Made by a program: the position numbers and the translations under genes. 64,000 nt of DNA from Marisa cornuarietis (taxonomy: Eukaryota > Mollusca > Gastropoda > Architaenioglossa > Ampullariidae). The DNA is taken from assembly GCA_004794655.1 (NCBI GenBank), contig SMMW01000622.1, positions 11,846,501 to 11,910,500 of the forward strand, read 5' to 3'. Below, one piece after another: positions 39,501 to 50,200 of this stretch (positions within the stretch are counted from its first letter, which is position 1; each line of letters opens with the position of its first letter). The notes under the pieces are model-generated. The model saw only the letters and a list, made by a program, of their open reading frames with translations, was not told the origin of the DNA and searched no databases.

Positions 39501-39514
39501 GCGCCCCCTACGCG
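39501..39514 (-). promoter_or_regulatory. Second, weaker CTCF-like motif
   Basis: On the minus strand the sequence CGCGTAGGGGGCGC matches 12 of 14 positions of the same consensus, with mismatches at positions 2 and 3. It points towards the plus-strand motif at 37.1 kb. Confidence 0.25.
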
Positions 39515-40123
39515 TTCTGCGGTTTAACTGACAGAATGTGCGAGGACTGACGACTGGTCCGAATCCAATTACTTCCACCCGCATCCTTGCCGCAGACTGC
39601 TGACACGGGCTGAATAGTTCCATCATTGGCAGATTCCTGCAACGAGGGAACGTGACCAAAAGAAAATGAATGAATAAAAACTCACACTTTTCCTCATGAC
39701 TTGGGCAAACAAGCTAGTAAATATCTGTTTCCCGAATGCCTGGCACGCAACGGGTTATGGTGGCGGCCTTCATTACGACCGGCCCCAGTGGTTTTTCAGT
39801 CGGCAGAGACAACCTTTGGCATTTTCAGGTTCTGATCGCCACGCAGTGGCACAGTCCTGCCAAGATTGCCGAAGAGTGTTCTGCGCGGGCACTTTTGACG
39901 TAGAATGGCTTTGGTAAATTCTTTTTTTTTCTGCAGTCTTGTCCTCGGTGTGTGTGTGATGGAAGGGGAGTCTTGGGAAGGGGAGTATTCCAGCCATTTT
40001 CTTGCCGGAACGCTCTCAAGATTAAAAAAAAAGTTGAGTACTGCACAACGTCGTCAATTACTTTTGGGATGTGTATCCACACGTGCTTTTTTGCGCGTAT
40101 GTACATTGCACTGAGGCTAAGTG

Positions 40124-40357
40124 TATAGCCGAGTGGTTAGGGCTGCGGTTCGATACCCGTGTTGCGCCCCAAACGTTCCCCAGCTGACCCAGCTCGCGGA
40201 GATGGGTACCTTAGAGGGCTGGGGAAGGTGAGGAGGAAAGGGAGAGAAGATGGGCACCGCCTTCGCGTAAAGCTGCCCCCAAGAAAAGAGAGGTATCTAA
40301 CACCTCATTACCCAACGACCAGAAATGGTCAGGGGACGACCTTTACCTTTTTTTAAA
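40124..40357 (+). mobile_element. SINE of a second family, tRNA head plus central domain
   Basis: TAGCCGAGTGGTTAG (A-box, about 40126-40140) is followed almost at once by GGTTCGATACCC (B-box, 40147-40158), so the anticodon arm has been lost. The body contains CAGCTGACCCAGCTCGC, GATGGGTACC, GGGGAAGGT and near the end GACGACCTTTACC, then a T-run. The body blocks resemble, from memory, a central domain shared by SINEs of many invertebrates (MetaSINE-like superfamilies); that link needs a database comparison. It is unrelated in its body to the six-copy family. No clear target-site duplication was seen. Confidence 0.75.
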
Positions 40358-41184
40358 TTACACGGAAGCTGCGCTGAGGTCTTGCATGGCGTTTCGTGGA
40401 TGCAGTTGTAAACGGTTTCTTGGAATCATTCATTTTTTCTGGGAACATTCTTTTCCCATCTTTCTACAAAGCTTCCTTTCCACGGTTGAATTTCATAATT
40501 CTCGAACAGAGGAAGTTTTTCACGTGAAGGTCTCAATATTCCTCGAGAGATCAACAAAGAATGTGAAGGTTGATAATTTGTCCTTACCAGAGTTAAAAAA
40601 AAAACCAAGTTGACTGCCTGGGTTGTCAAACATGGCTGTCCACGAAACAAAAGTCGTTGGATGATGACGCATGCTTTTGCTACAAAAGAGAGTCATATAA
40701 TAAACTTTCTTTGAAATAGCTGAGACCAACCTGATCAGAAGTGACTAAAGGAAGAAATGTGTAGGGCTTGAATCCCAACGTTAACAAGAGAAGTTTCTAG
40801 AGTTTCGTGCAATCGGCTTCTGTTATTCGACCCGTTATTGGCAACCTCTGACGCAGTCTCCTTCCGCGTGTGTGGGCGTGCACTACTGCATTGCATGGAA
40901 AGTAATAGGACGAAAGAAAAAAAAAAAAAAGAAAACGGATAGTCAACTCTGCGTTTGATGTCTGTCTGTCAGATCGAACTACAGAAAATCTTTCATGCTG
41001 TCGAGCAAGGATCTAAAAGTAAGTCATTGATCTTGCTCTATATTTAAATCATTTTTTAAACCGTTAGAAGAAAGACTTCGCAAAAAACTTTTTTGATTCC
41101 ATTTCCGTGTGTTAACAACACCCACGGAGAAAAATATTAAATATAAAAAAGCAGGTGATGCATTGTAGAATACGCTTATTTTAC

Positions 41185-41236
41185 ACAAGCACGTGCACAC
41201 GCACGCGTGCACACACACACACACACACACACACAG
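41185..41236. repeat. CA/CG-rich microsatellite
   Basis: CACG and CGTG units then (CA)13. Confidence 0.93.
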
Positions 41237-41549
41237 AGCTGACATTCATCCCAGTTTAATATCTTTTTTCTATTCTCTCCTCGGTTTTATCGGGTCGAAC
41301 TTGACCCCCACACAACTTTGAGTCCGCTCTCCGCCCTCCCACAAAACACAATACATTGCGACAGCACGGCTACTCCTCCACTACTTACCCTCCATTCATT
41401 CCTCTCTCCGTTCTCTCCCACCCTTCCCTACCCACACCGACAACTTCTCCCTCCCCTTGCTGCTCTCAGCCTCCTGCGGTGGGCACGGAAACTCCACGGT
41501 GTCGGCGTGCGTAATTGATAACTCTCCCATCCCGCGCCGTGCGGCCTGC

Positions 41550-41589
41550 CAGCTGACCGACCAGTCTGTCGATTCTGACGTGACGTCGG
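41550..41589 (+). promoter_or_regulatory. E-box and CRE-like cluster upstream of BHLHA15
   Basis: CAGCTG (41550-41555) and TGACGTGACGTC (41577-41588) lie close together in a locally GC-rich stretch about 2.1 kb before the coding exon. This could be part of a promoter or enhancer. There is no TATA box nearby, and the assignment is speculative. Confidence 0.2.
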
Positions 41590-42899
41590 AGCTTCTGTGT
41601 CCACTCCTGTAGTCTCAAAAAACTGACAAAGCCAGGGGCTAGTGATGACAAAAACTGGCAACAGTTCATGCCCGTTAATTGGTCAATCTTGAGAAAAAAA
41701 GTCTTCAGGGTACCAATAAAAGATTGGTTGAAATCAAGAGAAACACGAGAAGAATCAAGGGAGAACTAGCAAAGAAATCGTTTGGTAAAAATATGGCAAA
41801 AAAAAAAATCATCTTGTCGAACTTCTCCGTTTGAGACAGATAAACGAATATATTTTAATTGAATTCGATAAGCAATAAAACGATTGTAGAATCAAACACT
41901 GTACACTGTTAGAAGCTACAGGTAAAGCACAATGTTATACAGACAACAATATTATGTGTCTTTTCTTTCGTTCTCTCTCCAGACTGCTGGGGGCATTAGG
42001 ACTGGCTAAAAACATTTGGTCGTATTTATTGTCTGAGTCTCCATTGTTTGCCAACGATTCATCGATCATTTGTGCCACCTATGGCAATCCCGTTTATTAT
42101 TATTATTATTGTATATTTTGTTGTCAATGTGCGCAGGTATGGTCCCCAATTACATTTTTGCAGCTGCAGTAAAGACGTTTGGCCTTATTTACCTAGCTCA
42201 ATCCTCTTCCCTTCCCTCTCACGCAGAAAGCACAGTTATTGTTATCGTGATGGATGGTGAAAAAACTCGATATATTGAGACTGATTCTCCTCGGGCCCCT
42301 TTCAAAGGCGCGTGACCAAATCTCTCGTGGTCGGGACTGTTGCAGCAACCGACTGTTGCAAGCACGCCAGCTGTCTAAGTCACGTGGAGTGAATAGACAA
42401 GTGTTACACTTCGAACATCGAAAGGATTGACCTAATATTTTCCTCTCTTTCTTTTGCCCACCTGGAAGTACAGACTGGTCCGTCAAGCTCTTTCGGACAT
42501 CAATACAAACGTGTTAGATAAGGCACACTAGGTACGCAACAGATGTACTCGATGCACTCAGTGTCAATAAAGCTTATTTAGACCAGTAAACATAAAAACG
42601 AAATTCATAACTGTATCGATAAAGATTGTCTTTTTGCCGGTTCTGTAAATTTGAGCCTAAGAATGACGTAAATGCTTTGGCTGCAAGTGTCCCCTATTTT
42701 GCAAAAATAAAAAGTATCTTAATTGGAAACAGAAGTAGTGTGACATTTGTATAACATTGTGGGAGAAACGCACCCTTTCCAACAGAGAAATTCATGATTA
42801 CTGCATCCATCATAAAGGCGCTTTGACACCAACGCCTCCACAATGGCCTGGAGGGAATGCGTCCAAAGGTTTGAGCGCCAAGACATCACCACCCTCTGC

Positions 42900-42966
42900 T
42901 GAGAGAGAGAGAGTTCGTTATGTGTGTGTGTGGGTGGGTGCGGGTGGGTGGGTGGATGGGTGTGTG
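42900..42966. repeat. AG, TG and GGGT simple repeats
   Basis: AG run, TG run, then about eight GGGT-type units. The G-rich strand has four or more GGG runs. Confidence 0.9.
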
Positions 42967-43482
42967 GATAATCGATGATGAAAAGTGAATACTGCAGCTT
43001 TCTGTTTAAGGCTCTGGTGGGCAAAAGACGAAGAAGAAATCGGATGAGATCGATAGGTTGGTCTGCCCCTTTCTCCACTCTTTTAACCGGAAGGGACAAA
43101 CGATATTTCCGAAAATGCAAGTAGCATTAAGGACGGCTTGTTTGGCCTACATGAGCCTCTCTCGACGGCTTGCCCTTGCGGCTTTCACAATCTTTGGTTA
43201 CGACGTGTAAATTTAATCTGACTCAAGGGGTATTTTAAGACTGCCTTGAAAGAACGCAATCGAACATTGCTCCTTCTGCAACGCCTCCATCCTCACTTAC
43301 TCCCCTCTCTCTCTCTTCCCTGGCTCCCGTGTTTGTATTCATGGAGACACGCTGTCCCCTTCACTTCGGGTTCTTCATTTGTGTTACATAGCTTTGTTGA
43401 AGTTAAAGAGCATCATCTGGAGATAATATGATGCCATTTCTTCCTAGTCAGGGATAAGGTAGAAAAAAAATCGTTATTATTG

Positions 43483-43532
<50 letters not shown>
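43483..43532. repeat. (ATC)n array just upstream of the bHLH exon
   Basis: About 17 perfect ATC units ending 100 bp before the splice acceptor, so probably intronic. A poly-Ser frame across it is out of frame with the bHLH gene. Confidence 0.95.
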
Positions 43533-43632
43533 TGCAAATGGTTGTTCCCTTAGCAAAAGCCAGGCTCACGGCACTTTACGCAGATTACCGACACTCTTAA
43601 AAAACCACGGAGGCACCAGAATTGAATCTTCG

Positions 43633-43654
43633 GATTTTTTTTCTCTGTCCACAG
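43633..43654 (+). promoter_or_regulatory. Splice acceptor before the BHLHA15 coding exon
   Basis: A run of T followed by CTCTGTCCACAG forms a strong polypyrimidine tract and AG acceptor ending at 43654, only 3 nt before the ATG at 43658. The coding region therefore probably sits in the second or last exon, joined to an untranslated 5' exon upstream. Vertebrate Mist1 has a similar plan (non-coding first exon, single coding exon). The upstream exon cannot be identified from sequence alone. Confidence 0.6.
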
Positions 43655-43657
43655 AGC

Positions 43658-44389
43658 ATGCGATCACGCCCCCGCGAGATGATGGCCAATCTTGATCTCT
43701 CCCCTTCTGAAGAGCTCCCTCCTGACAACGCCAAATGGGAGCAGCACTTGCCCCACCGACACGGTAGCGACTACGCCAGCAGCATGCGCGGGAAACGCGG
43801 CCACTCCAAGCGTGGGGACAACCCGTCCTCACCCTCCGACTCAGGGGGCAGTTCGACGACGGAAGAGATGTCGGAGAAGAAGCCCAAGACCTCAAAGCGC
43901 GCAACCCGGCGGCGGAAAGGGGTCAGCGCTCGTGAGCGCAACATCCGGCGGCTGGAGAGCAACGAGCGAGAGCGGCAGCGCATGCACTCTCTGAACGACG
44001 CCTTCCAGGACCTGCGCGAGGTCATTCCGCACGTCAACCTCGACCGCAAGCTGTCTAAGATCGAGACCCTGACCCTGGCCAAGAACTACATCAAGGCGCT
44101 GACCAACGTGATATGCGAGATCCGCGGGGAATCCCCGCCGTACCGGCTGCCAGCCGCATCAGAAGGGCAGGAAGACGGCGGGGAAGGCGTGGTGGTTGGG
44201 CGGGGCAGCGACGACAGTGACAATGACAATGAGAACGAGCACGATGCTATGAGTGTGGAGTCCGTGCAGCCGCCGCCCCAAGCTTCCTTTCCGCTTCTCG
44301 ACAGCAACAGCAGCCTCAGCAGCAGCAGCAGCAGCAGCAGCAGTAGCAGCAGCAGCAGTGTAGAAGTCGCAGTGGCCCATCATCAGTGA
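43658..44389 (+). CDS. BHLHA15: bHLH transcription factor, Mist1/Dimmed (BHLHA15) family
   Basis: The frame encodes 243 residues. Residues about 97-152 form a complete basic helix-loop-helix domain: the basic region reads [10 protein letters not shown] (residues 100-109, with the Glu of NERER that contacts the E-box), helix 1 contains [14 protein letters not shown], and helix 2 follows [18 protein letters not shown]. This combination is diagnostic of Mist1 (vertebrates) and Dimm (Drosophila) and differs from neurogenin, NeuroD and Olig. Before the domain lies a basic, probable nuclear-localisation stretch ([14 protein letters not shown], about residues 74-87). After it come an acidic Asp/Asn/Glu run (about 185-196) and a 14-Ser tract (221-234). 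In known animals the family binds E-boxes as dimers in the nucleus and drives secretory-cell programmes: neuropeptidergic cells in insects, exocrine cells in vertebrates. The ATG at 43658 was chosen because a strong acceptor ends at 43654; a second in-frame Met pair (43679, 43682) could also serve. GC content and GC-rich third positions stand out from the flanks. Confidence 0.93.
   Translation: MRSRPREMMANLDLSPSEELPPDNAKWEQHLPHRHGSDYASSMRGKRGHSKRGDNPSSPSDSGGSSTTEEMSEKKPKTSKRATRRRKGVSARERNIRRLESNERERQRMHSLNDAFQDLREVIPHVNLDRKLSKIETLTLAKNYIKALTNVICEIRGESPPYRLPAASEGQEDGGEGVVVGRGSDDSDNDNENEHDAMSVESVQPPPQASFPLLDSNSSLSSSSSSSSSSSSSSVEVAVAHHQ
43946..44113 (+). other. BHLHA15: bHLH domain segment of BHLHA15
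   Basis: This part of the coding exon encodes the DNA-binding and dimerisation domain. The loop has NLDRK where, by family knowledge, vertebrate Mist1 and insect Dimm carry different residues. The basic region and both helices are intact, so the protein should be functional. No intron interrupts the domain. Confidence 0.9.
44318..44359 (+). repeat. AGC/AGT trinucleotide repeat coding for a 14-Ser tract
   Basis: Eight AGC, one AGT, four AGC and one AGT codons encode 14 serines near the C-terminus of the bHLH protein. The two AGT interruptions would slow slippage. Length variation between individuals is likely. Confidence 0.9.
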
Positions 44390-45009
44390 CACTTCCTCGT
44401 CGTTCACAGCCCCCACCACCCACTCACTTCTGGCTAGACTCTCCGCGGCATGAACCTGCCAGGACAGGCTGGACGGTGCGTGATGACATGGCCAATGACG
44501 CTTGTTGTTCATCACGGTGCATGTTGAGATGTGCTTGGGAGAAATGTTTCTGCCATCGAATGCCACGTGTTCCTACCTGTCCCTCCATCATGCCAGGGAT
44601 TGATTCTTCCGAATTCCTCTCCTCATCAACCTGTTGACTTCCTCCTCCATCCCGTTAGCACGAAGCCTGTGACCTTGCGCGTGCGGCCTTAATGTCGAAT
44701 AGATTCAATTTCGTACATCGGGCCTGGATGGGTCAACAAAATCAGTAGGTCACTGCGGTAGGTGAAAGCGGCAGTTTACCATCGCCCATCGCAAACGAAT
44801 GAAATCTAATCAAGTGAGCCCAAGTGAGAATTACGGACCTTCCGGCTTCTCTCACAACCAGAATCGCTGCATTTGAGCTTGATTCTGTGTGTTTGAAAGC
44901 AGACGGTTAAAAAAAACAGCCGTCATTCGTGGTGGTAAGGGAACGGTAGAGGATGTTTGAGAACGAGGGAAAGGTCCTGCCGTAGAAGAGGATGTCATCA
45001 AGTCCTCGG

Positions 45010-45035
45010 CCATGGATAAAGGCCATGGATAAAGG
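45010..45035. repeat. 13-bp direct duplication in the putative 3' UTR
   Basis: CCATGGATAAAGG occurs twice head to tail. Confidence 0.85.
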
Positions 45036-45684
45036 CAGCGCACCAAAGATTCTGGTAGAGTTTTCGCCATGCACATCTCAACGGACACCGTTTTCGCTCT
45101 GTGACATCCTCAACCAGCTTCCCGCTGCCAAAGCCCGCGAGGTGTTTTGTGGGAGGGTATGCAAGGACTGACAGTGTGCGGAGGGCTGTTGACTTGTCAT
45201 CCCAAGTTTGTGGCATTATCGTTAATAACATTATAGAAATGACTGACTAAAAGAGAAAAAAAAACAAGTTTTTGGCATTTAACTTTCGTCTTTGCGCTGC
45301 TGATACTGATAAGAATTTCATTTAAAGGACGATGATGCTTTACAAGCCTTGCATGCAGACAGCTATTTCAGTAGTCTAGGAAAACAAAGTGAACTATTTT
45401 TGGGATGGATCATCCGCTGTTTATCACGTTCGCCAAACTTTCGTATCAAATCCACCTTCTCGACGATTGCCAGGATAGAAAAGGACTGTATGAAGAGGAC
45501 TTCTCGATGTAGTATGATGCTATTGAATGACAAAGTAGCCCAGTAGTGTTGCAAAGTTGCATAAATCGCCACAGTGACGGGATATAACCAGAATGACACG
45601 TCAGATCTGCATTGTAGAGTGTTGATTAGTAAGATAACCAAAGTAGTACAAAAATGGCGAAGCGGTGTGAATGTCACCTGCCAA

Positions 45685-45690
45685 AATAAA
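45685..45690 (+). terminator. Candidate polyadenylation signal of BHLHA15
   Basis: This is the first canonical AATAAA found downstream of the stop codon on the plus strand. It would give a 3' UTR of about 1.3 kb. No downstream GT-rich element is obvious, and variant signals nearer the stop are possible. Confidence 0.3.
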
Positions 45691-46271
45691 TCCCCCCCTG
45701 CATTTTAGGTTAGTTTGATTCCCTCTGCTGAAGACGATGCCAGTTGACAAGAGAATCCGATAGTCTTGATTTGTTAAAGCTTCAGGTGCCACTTGATCAG
45801 GATCAGAATGGTGCACAAGGGAAACGATCCCATATTATTTTCCTTCCCCCACTTCCCTAGCATTCTATGGGAGGCTATTTTTGATATCAATGTACATTGA
45901 AGCTGGCAATGGGGAAAAAGGTCTCTTTTTTTCCTGCCGACCTATTAGACACGACGTAGTTCACAAGAGCGTGCTGCTTGCTGCTTCACATCAGAATCAC
46001 CGAGCATTATTCACGCCTCAAGCCATGGCAGCAGCCGCAGGCGCCGCGTGGACAAATCGCATGTCTTAGTGCGCATGTCTGAAGAAGTCACGCGAAACGC
46101 CGGTGCATTCTTTAATAAAAACAAAAATAAAATGGAAATTAAAATTTAAAAAAAAAGTCGCCGAACTTATTGTGTACGTGACGGCAGACAGTTTTCACTA
46201 CAGCCTTCGTGAAGCGATCCTCATTAGCTCTTTTTTTCTTCTTTTAGCCCACGCATCGTTCATCATGGCAC

Positions 46272-46330
46272 TGGTTAAAGCCCTACCTGGTCACTGCAAG
46301 TAGTGAATGGTTAAAGCACTATCTGGCCAC
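46272..46330. repeat. 36-bp period imperfect duplication
   Basis: TGGTTAAAGCCCTACCTGG and TGGTTAAAGCACTATCTGG start 36 bp apart, each followed by YCAC. Confidence 0.75.
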
Positions 46331-47215
46331 GATATCTGTAGAAACTCTTTCGTTGTTATTAGAATATCATCCTGTTGTTCTATGTTAGCTCTCGTTAGCT
46401 CTGTGCGGCCTGCTGATCACATTAGACAACCTGGCACTTTCTAATCTCCTTTCTGTTTATATTTTCTCTTTACCCTGAGAAATGAATTTTCACACAAAAC
46501 ATACTGGATGGGCACAGAGCTCTTCCTGAAAAGAGTACAGGGGGTGAACTGCGGAAACAAAATCTGAAGACTCGTTTCAACATGGCGCTACGTAGATGGT
46601 AGATGACTAGATGTCAGAACATGTCTCTGCAGTACTAGTCTATCACAACTGCTTGAGTGTTTTGTCGTATTCAACCTGCTTACATCTAGCGCTGTTGGCT
46701 CTTATCGCTAACAATATTTAATATCTTACATCCCACACTCTAATGTTGCTGTAAGTCTCATCTGTCCTTACTCTGAATCCAGATTTTTCCCTTTGAATCT
46801 GAACACGAGAAGCATAGGGAGATGCTAAATCAGCCCTCATTTCTCACATCATCACAGCTTATTCTGTGTCTTGCTAAGACAACTACTTTACTACCTTTTT
46901 CTAGATGCACCAATGACAGCTGAAAAGTAACACTGAGCCCATCATAGAGGCAGCGCCTGGCGATCAGAAGGGAAAGAAGTGCTGTTGGATGCATGATGCG
47001 TCATTGCATCGTGCTTGTCGTTCACATCTGTGTATGGGATGGCATGATGATGACCTCAGTGAGTGTGTAGCTTCCATTTCTGGACTGTTCTTCGTTTGCT
47101 GTCAAAGAGGCCATGTACAGGGTCTGCTGTAGAAAGTGAGGAACTGTGATTGTCGCGCTAACAGGACTATGCTGATGTCTGTAGTCGGCGGTTCTGATTA
47201 AAATTGTCGCTGATC

Positions 47216-47219
<4 letters not shown>

Positions 47220-47272
<53 letters not shown>
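47220..47272. repeat. (GT)26 microsatellite
   Basis: Uninterrupted GT run. Confidence 0.97.
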
Positions 47273-47274
<2 letters not shown>

Positions 47275-50200
47275 CAGACGTTGGTGTGTGTAGACGGGCC
47301 TTGCTCGGGTCAGCAATGTCTTATTGCAGGCAAGCAATATGAGAGAGGCGGTCGGGCGACAGAAGCAGAACTGCTGCTTACATTACGGCAAACGCAGAAT
47401 AGAATCAAGTCCATGAAATACGATTAGAAAATAAAATACAGATTTTATTCTGTATAACCGCCATTTGGGAGAAAACGGCCCTCACCAAGGTAATCATAGC
47501 CAAAAACACTCACATAAATTATGCAAATGTACACAGCCGTCCTGCGGCAGTCTTGGGATTGCGGTCTCCAAAGGTCAAATAAGCGCAGGATGGCGTCGTA
47601 GGTGTGCTTCAAGGGTTATTTGCTCTTGTTTACATGCATTTTTTTCGTCCTAGTTCAGAGGATCCTCTGGCTGAACTTTCTTCTTTTTTATTCATTGTTT
47701 TCTAATTTGCCGTGCATTCGTTCTTTAATTCAAAATTCCTGTCAAGCCTGTCTATTTATAGCCTGGCACCTTCTGGCTGATGTCTTGTTTATTAGTTTCC
47801 TCCTTCGCAATGGAAAGCTGCCAACTTTATTTATGCTCTGACAGAAGAGCCGTTACAGGTGTTTAGGTGCTCTAAAACCCAGCTACACCTGTGTCATAAA
47901 CACAGGTTTCTAGTTTTTACAATACTTTTTGGCCATCACTTCGTTCTTGCGGTGAATGACAATAGATTCATGTTTGAGTGAAAAGGAATGTAAAAGGCAC
48001 ATTGTTAAATTGCTAGAATTATAGTTTTAAATTCCAACTAACAGCATGAAGGACCAAGATGATTTGCGCCGACACGGCTGATTTGTTTTTTGTTTTTTGG
48101 GGGGAATGGGGAGGCAGGTGTGAAATTGTTATGATTGTCAACATTCCCCTCGTCACCAACTCTCTGAAAAACATACGGTCTGAGACATCATTGACTAAGT
48201 GTCACCCGTTATTCGTGGATTTGTGTACGTCATTCACTCAAGCAGTTTTATCAGAAGAAGAAAGAAAGACAAATTAAGGAATACTTGTGAAATGAAACAT
48301 TTCGCGGAAGAGATAGATTTATGCAGGGGAAGTAGAAATCAACCAAAACAATCTTAAAATACTTATGGTGTATGTTATACATCTTTACTCATCCATGTCA
48401 TTTGTCTTCTGTGATCATATTTTTGGATTTAGCACATGGTCTTACTGAAAACATCGTCATGGATGGTTTCAAACTGAACTGTATTTGATTACGGATACTT
48501 AAGGCGGACCGCCTTGGTCCAGTGTCCGGTGTGGTGATTAAAAAAGCAAGTAAGAATGACCAGAGTTGATTGGCTCACTCAGTGAAATGACTCATGTACA
48601 TTAATATATTACCATATTCTCTCATGTTGTGATGATCGTTCTGATGTACTTTTTCAAACCCCTCTAAATCATCTATCACTTTAAATTGTTTCCCTCTTTT
48701 TTGAAGATTGTTTTAAATACGCCAGCTATATATATATATATAAATTGGTGTAGGGAACACTTTATTCGACTAGATGCCATTTTTTGCATATTGCTGAATC
48801 TTTTAAAATGTGTGCTGTGTGTCTGCCAATACTGGCGCCTTCTGCTTGTGTGCAAGTCACATAGACAACCTAGTAGTGTAGTCCTAGATGAACGTGTAAC
48901 GTCAGCCGTAGAAAAGTAGTCGATGAGTAGCGATGTCTGATGCCTGAAGTTTCTTGACGCATCTGTAATCAGTTTCTATGGTGCTAGCACTGAAATAATC
49001 ACGTGGATACATGCATGCTGCTCGTGGCCGTAGAGAGTCACTGATGCTGCATGGATCCCGACCCCTTCCACCCCCCCCCCTACTGTCGACACTGTCATCT
49101 TCAAACAGCGGTCATCTCGCAAAGTGAAGGATCTACGTCATCAGGCTTTTTCCATCGCTCCACTTTGCATCATCGATTTCAGCAAAGTTTTTGATTCACC
49201 TTTCTGCCAAGCTGGCTGATCATGTGGTTGTCGTACTATTGCGAGAAGGCGTTTTGTGTAGCACTCATTTTAGTTGTCTTCCCGGACGTGTGTGCAAGAT
49301 GCGATACGCAGATTCTGTCGCATGCCTGGCTTAAGTACGATACCTGGATGCCTGCTCCAAGTGTTGTGTCCAGTGGTGAACCACCCCGCCGAGCATCTGA
49401 CCCCAGGGTATTGCGAAGACCACGAGATGACGACTCGATCGTGCATCAAGAGTAGTCAGCCATGTTTACGAACAGTTTCAGCAGCAAAATGAATAAATAA
49501 ACCCGGCACATTTTCTCGCCGTGCGCTATTTCTTCTCAACTCCTCCCATCCCATTCTCCCTCGCTCCTCCAGATGGACTAATATTTTTTTCTGTAGAACG
49601 TAGAAGACTGGGTAGTTCTGTGCGTGTGTGTGTGTATATATATATTTTTTGCGTGTTTGTCATGAATATTACATCAATATTATACTGAGCTGTACATGAT
49701 TCAAAGCTATGTTTCTTGTTCTTTGTTGATTTATTGCCTTCTGCAGATTGATATATATAATAACGTTGATATATCGTGATGATGTTTGAAATGTTCCGTT
49801 GAAGATGCAATTTGATTCAAAAAGTATGACTGACAGAAATTATTAGCTCTACACCTTATGCTGTTATTTTTGAACCACTAATGGTATCTCTTCGCCAAAA
49901 CAATTTCAAATGAACAGGGTTATTATTATTATTATTTTAGGGATCTCATTAGATAGGGTCATTGTGATGGAATTGTAAAGTGACATATGTTCAAACGCCT
50001 TAGAGGTTTCGTCTTGTGAATTCAGACAACGTGAGGACTGTTCAGCGTTGGCCAGTTTCCAAAATTTGTTTTCTTTCTGGCAACTGTCGGCTCAAAACAG
50101 TGTTCATGTCGCTATTGACAAAATGCGTAACTGTGTGTTGGAGGGGTAATGTTATATACACATGCACTTGTTGAATTTATGTGTAGACGTTCATGTTCAT

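Larger units (their letters stand above)
35716..40123. other. Non-coding upstream flank of BHLHA15
   Basis: Contains the CTCF-type motifs and a CA-rich patch at 37.7-37.85 kb. No frame resembles a protein. Confidence 0.55.
40358..43482. other. Proximal upstream flank of BHLHA15
   Basis: Should hold the promoter, an untranslated exon or part of the intron. A CT-rich then GC-richer stretch at 41.3-41.6 kb is the likeliest promoter-like segment; the rest shows only simple repeats. Confidence 0.45.

Noticed and set aside
43480..43695. Poly-Ser frame just before the bHLH exon
   Set aside because: It is the ATC array in another frame, crosses the splice acceptor and is out of frame with the bHLH domain.
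43566..44566. Several minus-strand frames over the bHLH exon
   Set aside because: Antisense shadows of a GC-rich real exon; one contains poly-Ala from the AGC repeat.
47602..47841. 79-codon hydrophobic frame that could be read as a membrane protein
   Set aside because: Hydrophobicity follows from T-rich DNA (Phe/Leu codons); no family or context.
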